A DNA stretch of 9,783 nt from an uncultured Actinomyces sp. (GTDB lineage Bacteria; Actinomycetota; Actinomycetes; Actinomycetales; Actinomycetaceae). Of this stretch, positions 6,547 through 9,783 are shown piece by piece (position 1 is the first letter of the stretch; each line of letters starts with the position of its first letter). The notes below the pieces were generated by a model, which saw only the letters and a program-made list of their open reading frames with translations, searched no databases and was not told the DNA's origin. The translations under genes were made by a program, and so were the position numbers. The stretch spans positions 1-9,783 of the forward strand of contig CALLSD010000007.1 in assembly GCA_938014245.1 (NCBI GenBank), read 5' to 3'.

Positions 6547-7281
6547 CTAACGTCCAAACCCTTCTTCAAAACCGCGCTTGGGACGGAACTTATGTCCCGC
6601 CTTGAGCTGCCTTATCATCGAGCTGATTCTCTTGGAATCTTCTGCGGACATCCCTAGCTCCGCGCACCGGAGGAGCACCGTCTCTGAGTCAACCTGCCTC
6701 CAGTCGGCTTGATGGTTCATGAGATCCGCCTTGAAACGTTCCTCTTCTCGCCACTGCAGTCTGTTGTTGTAACCAGCAGCACATTGCGCGAGAAAGCCAA
6801 GTATATGATCGAGCGCCTCCGGTATCTCATCCTTCATGCTCGCATACACGGGCTGCATGTCAGCCCTCATCAGCTCGTCGTTTGCGTTGACGACGACAAG
6901 GGTGGGCTTAAATGCAGCCTTGAACCAGCTGCAGTCCTTCTCGGCCCAGGGAACAATGAAGACACGTTCGAGGCCGCTGCGTCTAATCTCGCCATCAATT
7001 GTCGGATTTGTGTATACAGCCATGAGATTGCCCGCAGCATTGGAAACGCCTCTGCCCGACCAATTCAGCGAGATGCCGTAACTAGCAAGCTTGTCCTCCA
7101 CCTTTTTGAGCTCAGTATCCGTATTTACATCCAGAGCATTCCGCATAGTTCTTTTATCCTGCGTAAGGATGCAACCACCGCCGTTGTCATCGAGCCAAGC
7201 TGCACCAGCAGCTATTGCAGCGCTATTGGGGCCAACGGTATCAATGAGAAAATACTCGGTGTCTATATTATTTTTGTTCAT
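6547..7281 (-). CDS. Unrecognised protein between nuclease and glycohydrolase genes
   Basis: I do not recognise this 244-residue protein. It begins MNKNNIDTEYFLIDTVGPNS. The N-terminal half (about 1-135) alternates short hydrophobic strands and helices, with LMAVYTN (86-92), ERVFIVPW (105-112) and TLVVVNAND (127-135), which suggests a three-layer alpha/beta fold. The second half is helical and ends in a basic tail (KFRPKRGF). A nucleotide- or nucleic-acid-binding role is a guess; I see no Walker, HNH, PLD or TIR motif. ATG 7281 has a GAGAG site seven bases upstream. GTG 7311 overlaps the DUF262 stop as GTGA and could start a version ten residues longer through translational coupling. Either way it is closely linked to the DUF262 gene and sits 61 bases before the glycohydrolase gene, so one transcript is likely. 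Confidence 0.8.
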   Translation of the reverse strand: MNKNNIDTEYFLIDTVGPNSAAIAAGAAWLDDNGGGCILTQDKRTMRNALDVNTDTELKKVEDKLASYGISLNWSGRGVSNAAGNLMAVYTNPTIDGEIRRSGLERVFIVPWAEKDCSWFKAAFKPTLVVVNANDELMRADMQPVYASMKDEIPEALDHILGFLAQCAAGYNNRLQWREEERFKADLMNHQADWRQVDSETVLLRCAELGMSAEDSKRISSMIRQLKAGHKFRPKRGFEEGFGR

Positions 7282-7307
7282 AGGCTGTCTCTCAATTTCC
7301 ATCTGAC

Positions 7308-9041
7308 TCACTTGAGCAAATCAAGTTCGCCCAGATAGTCAACAAACGAGTCAATTATCTCGTCGGTGCGCTTCGTGATATCGCCTTCGGTGAAGTCCTT
7401 GCGCGTACGGGCAAGCTCCAGCAGCTCCTCGTTGTCGGTGCCCACTTTCTCAATACCCTTGTCGTTCACAAAGCCCTCGTAGTACTTTTTCTTGTCGCTG
7501 AAGCGATAGTCAGACGCCCTGATGTTCACGCGCTTCTCGAGCATCGCCTTGTTGCCCAACGCCTCGATGTTCGACGGGTCGCTCAGGGGTGCCGTCTCGG
7601 TTCGCTTCTTCGCGTAAATATGCTCGATTTCGAGCGTTGTGTCGAGACTCATGAGCTTCTGCTTAGGATTTTGGAACGCCCACCATACGAGCATCGAGCG
7701 CGTGAAGCGCCTCTGGTTCGTGAATGCGTACGCCTTGAATCGCGATGTGATGTCTTCGCGGCCGAAGCGGTATGCAGAAAACTCCACAGGCTTTTGGTCG
7801 ATGATGTTCTCCATCTGCGGGAAGACGGGCACGCGCAGGGCGTTCACGCCCGGACGCTCCATCGAGTAGGCGTATATGAACCCTGTGATGAGCTGCAGGA
7901 AATCGTAGAGCGCCGCCTCGTCGCAGGAACCATCCTCGTCGTGGTTGGCGAGGAACCAGACAGACAGCAGGTATGTCCACATGCCGTTCGGGGCGTAGTT
8001 GAGCACGAACAGCTCGCGCAGCACCCTCTCCGAGAACCCCTCCTGGCGGTCTACCTTCTTCCAGAAATCCAGCAGGACCTCTAGATCGGACAGGGATTCT
8101 TCGCTCTTGAGCATCTTGTAGGAGTCCTGACCGAAGAAATCGCGCAGTGACTGCGTCGTGGTGCTGTGGATATGCTTGCAAGCGCGACGGTAGTACATGT
8201 AACGGGTAAAGAGCTCGTCCATCGGGGTACCCACCGCCGGGTGGAAGATGTCCGTTGCGGTCTCCTCGAGCGCCTTCCAGTGTTCTATAAACTCGTCTTT
8301 ACGGCCTAGAGAGGAAAAATACTTGTAGAACTGGCTCTTGAAGATGTCCGCATCTGCGAGCGGAAGCCCGCGGTCATTGAGCGTAGAGAAGATGCGCAGC
8401 GCCGTATCCTGCGATTCCGCCTCGATGGGCAGCAAAATGACGTTATTCAGGATGCGCGTGGCAAGCAGGGCGACGTACGACGGCCACTCGCTGGCCATGT
8501 CGGTTATCTTCTGCTGGAAGTAGCGGTAGTTGCAGGCATACGAGCTCTTCCATCCTTGCTCGACCACGCCGCTCTTGAGGATTTCCAGGAACTCGCCCTT
8601 GTCGTTGTCAGACGCGACCTCAGAGTCGATTTTGAGGCGGTTCATGTCCGGCTCGTCGAACTCGTCCGTCTTCCAGACACAGCGGGCGATGCTCTCGCGC
8701 ACCTGCTTCGATTGCTTGTCCTTCATGTTCCCGAACTTGTCATAGAAGGCGCGCAACAATAGCATGATGGTCGTGAGACGCTGCTGGCCATCGATGATTT
8801 CAAGCTGGCTGTCGTCGTTGCGGAACGTAACTATAGGACCCAGGAAGTACTCGTCGGATTCGCGTTTGAACTTGTCGCAGTCGTCATCCGGAAACGCGAA
8901 TGCGAATAGGTCGTCCCAAAGCGTCGCGCATTCATCCTCTCCCCAGGCGTACGGCCTCTGGTAGTCGGGAATGAGGAAGTCCGCGTGTTTCTCTGTCAGT
9001 AATTCCCTGATGCTCTTCTGGTCAATGTTTAGCTTTGACAT
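7308..9041 (-). CDS. DUF262/DUF1524 protein, GmrSD-like restriction nuclease
   Basis: The 577-residue protein has the single-chain GmrSD layout. The N-terminal DUF262 domain (ParB-like nucleotide-hydrolysing fold) shows IPDYQRPYAW (24-33), YFLGPIV (65-71) and the diagnostic IDGQQRLTT (83-91). A long helical middle follows. The C-terminal DUF1524 HNH-type nuclease domain shows EIEHIYAKK, with His474 as the likely catalytic base, and NIEALGNKAML (491-501) with Asn506 completing the pattern. Known members are NTP-dependent type IV restriction enzymes that cut modified, for example glucosylated hydroxymethylcytosine, phage DNA. Target and nucleotide preference cannot be read from sequence. ATG 9041 has GAGG eight bases upstream. 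It is the first clear gene of a leftward three-gene set, and nothing in it looks broken. The next gene begins 26 bases after, or overlaps, its stop. Confidence 0.9.
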   Translation of the reverse strand: MSKLNIDQKSIRELLTEKHADFLIPDYQRPYAWGEDECATLWDDLFAFAFPDDDCDKFKRESDEYFLGPIVTFRNDDSQLEIIDGQQRLTTIMLLLRAFYDKFGNMKDKQSKQVRESIARCVWKTDEFDEPDMNRLKIDSEVASDNDKGEFLEILKSGVVEQGWKSSYACNYRYFQQKITDMASEWPSYVALLATRILNNVILLPIEAESQDTALRIFSTLNDRGLPLADADIFKSQFYKYFSSLGRKDEFIEHWKALEETATDIFHPAVGTPMDELFTRYMYYRRACKHIHSTTTQSLRDFFGQDSYKMLKSEESLSDLEVLLDFWKKVDRQEGFSERVLRELFVLNYAPNGMWTYLLSVWFLANHDEDGSCDEAALYDFLQLITGFIYAYSMERPGVNALRVPVFPQMENIIDQKPVEFSAYRFGREDITSRFKAYAFTNQRRFTRSMLVWWAFQNPKQKLMSLDTTLEIEHIYAKKRTETAPLSDPSNIEALGNKAMLEKRVNIRASDYRFSDKKKYYEGFVNDKGIEKVGTDNEELLELARTRKDFTEGDITKRTDEIIDSFVDYLGELDLLK

Positions 9042-9062
9042 GCAATTGGCCTCGTTCTCTAT

Positions 9063-9188
9063 CTATTTGCCCTTATTTGCACCCTTGATTGGAGTGGCGA
9101 GGCCCTTTTCAATAATTTCGTGACGTGCTGACACTAAGTCGCTGTTCAAAAGTGTGATGTATTCGCTGCAAACATTTTGATACATCAT
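9063..9188 (-). CDS. Possible 41-residue small protein upstream of the DUF262 gene
   Basis: A short frame from ATG 9188, with GAGAG five bases upstream, encodes 41 residues (MMYQNVCSEYITLLNSDL...) ending in a basic IKGANKGK tail. It stops 21 bases before the DUF262 start. It could be a leader peptide, a small partner protein or the C-terminal remnant of a lost gene. The frame continues further upstream without a stop, but there it lies opposite the AAA+ coding sequence and is probably only a shadow. No family is recognised. Confidence 0.3.
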   Translation of the reverse strand: MMYQNVCSEYITLLNSDLVSARHEIIEKGLATPIKGANKGK

Positions 9189-9783
9189 GGAACTCTCGAT
9201 ATTGTACACTATGAGTACCCGCTCATTGAGAAAAAGAAACTCAATGGCATATGTGACAAACTGCAATCGGGTGTCCTCGGGCAAGACGAGGGGAAAGAGT
9301 CACTAATCGCATCTCTTTATCGGCTTACTGCCATGAACGAGGAGTGCCCCTCTGTAATCATGTTCTATGGACCGTCTGGCGTCGGCAAGACAGAAACAGC
9401 GAGATGCTTAAGCGAGGCTGTTGGCGGAGAGCTTACCCGAGTGCAATTCTCGATGATGCAAACGCAGGAGGCCTACGAGTATCTGTTTGGCGCAGAGCAC
9501 TCGAAAGCAAGCTTCGCGCGTGGCCTTTTGGCAAGAGAGTCTAATGTCGTTCTAATAGACGAGTTCGATAAAGTTGACCCCCGCCTGTACAACATGTTCT
9601 ATCAGCTCTTTGATGAAGGAAGATACGTTGACACGAATTACGATGTCGACATGCGAAATGCCCTTTTTCTCCTAACCTCAAACTTCAATTCCGAAGTATC
9701 AGCTCGTCGGACGATGGGTCCTGCCATGTTCTCGCGCATCGGTGCAAGCGTGCATTTCTGCGATCTCGGAGTAGACGAGAAAG
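9177..9783 (+). CDS. Clp-like AAA+ ATPase, N-terminal part, runs off the window
   Basis: The frame continues past the right edge, so only the first 202 residues are visible. Motifs numbered from TTG 9177: VLGQDEGKESLIASLYRL, the helix that precedes an AAA+ core; Walker A GPSGVGKT (65-72); Walker B NVVLIDEFDK (123-132); sensor 1 LLTSN (165-169); and MFSRIG (184-189), whose Arg resembles the arginine finger of ClpA/ClpB-type ATPases. It is probably an unfoldase or remodeller of an accessory, defence-associated type. The start is unclear. An in-frame stop lies at 9135-9137, no ATG or GTG occurs before ATG 9333, and starting there would remove the conserved GQD helix. TTG 9177 is the only usual alternative and has no visible ribosome binding site, so the 5' end may be truncated. 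It is divergent from the DUF262 gene. Confidence 0.85.
   Translation, partial: MIHHGTLDIVHYEYPLIEKKKLNGICDKLQSGVLGQDEGKESLIASLYRLTAMNEECPSVIMFYGPSGVGKTETARCLSEAVGGELTRVQFSMMQTQEAYEYLFGAEHSKASFARGLLARESNVVLIDEFDKVDPRLYNMFYQLFDEGRYVDTNYDVDMRNALFLLTSNFNSEVSARRTMGPAMFSRIGASVHFCDLGVDEK

Noticed and set aside
5865..6605. Plus-strand 246-codon frame opposite the ADP-ribosylglycohydrolase
   Set aside because: Antisense to a complete enzyme with all catalytic motifs; no ribosome binding site or recognisable domain.
7620..8181. Open frames of about 150-170 codons inside the DUF262 gene on both strands
   Set aside because: They overlap a full-length protein with clear DUF262 and DUF1524 motifs; their compositions are typical of GC-rich antisense or alternate frames.
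1..9783. CRISPR array or complete insertion sequence
   Set aside because: No regularly spaced repeats of 25-40 bases and no transposase motif with terminal inverted repeats were seen.

Overview
The window looks like an accessory or defence-type region from a moderately to highly GC-rich bacterium. My best guess is a gut actinobacterium of the class Coriobacteriia (Eggerthella or a relative). This rests on the style of the XRE-type regulator, the integrase and MobC remnants and the YraN-like protein, recalled from memory and not searched. There are no rRNA, tRNA, ribosomal or central-metabolism genes. The base composition is a patchwork: an AT-richer block (about 1.4-3.9 kb) sits beside a strongly GC-rich block (about 3.95-5.34 kb), and a more balanced block follows. 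This is typical of an island assembled by repeated insertion and decay.

Layout. 1-406: no convincing gene; small palindromes, and a terminator for the gene to its right. 407-988 (minus): a broken XRE-family regulator that looks like the start of one HTH protein joined to the second half of another, with a one-base frameshift. 989-1434: probable control region containing a spaced inverted repeat. 1435-3735 (minus): a 766-residue, mostly helical protein of unknown family ending in a canonical HEPN ribonuclease motif (RNDCIH), with a good sigma-70-type promoter in front. 3907-4601 (plus): decayed remains of a mobile element, namely the C-terminal end of a tyrosine recombinase followed by a MobC-like relaxosome gene. 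Each carries an indel, yet the original TGATG stop/start overlap survives. 4602-4947: GC-rich and without a clear gene. 4948-5298 (plus): an orphan YraN-family protein that has lost most of the nuclease active site, followed by a strong UUCG-capped hairpin. 5367-9041 (minus): a three-gene cassette, read right to left, of a GmrSD-like DUF262/DUF1524 protein, an unrecognised 244-residue protein and a complete ADP-ribosylglycohydrolase. 9177-9783 (plus): the first part of a Clp-like AAA+ ATPase that runs off the window and has no good start codon.

How the genes may work together. The tight spacing of the DUF262 gene, the unknown gene and the ADP-ribosylglycohydrolase suggests one transcript. A DUF262/DUF1524 nuclease beside an ADP-ribose-removing enzyme is the strongest candidate here for an undescribed defence system. 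The HEPN-motif protein and the AAA+ ATPase are further candidate defence genes in the same island. The integrase and MobC remnants give a plausible route of arrival. All links between genes are inferred from position only.
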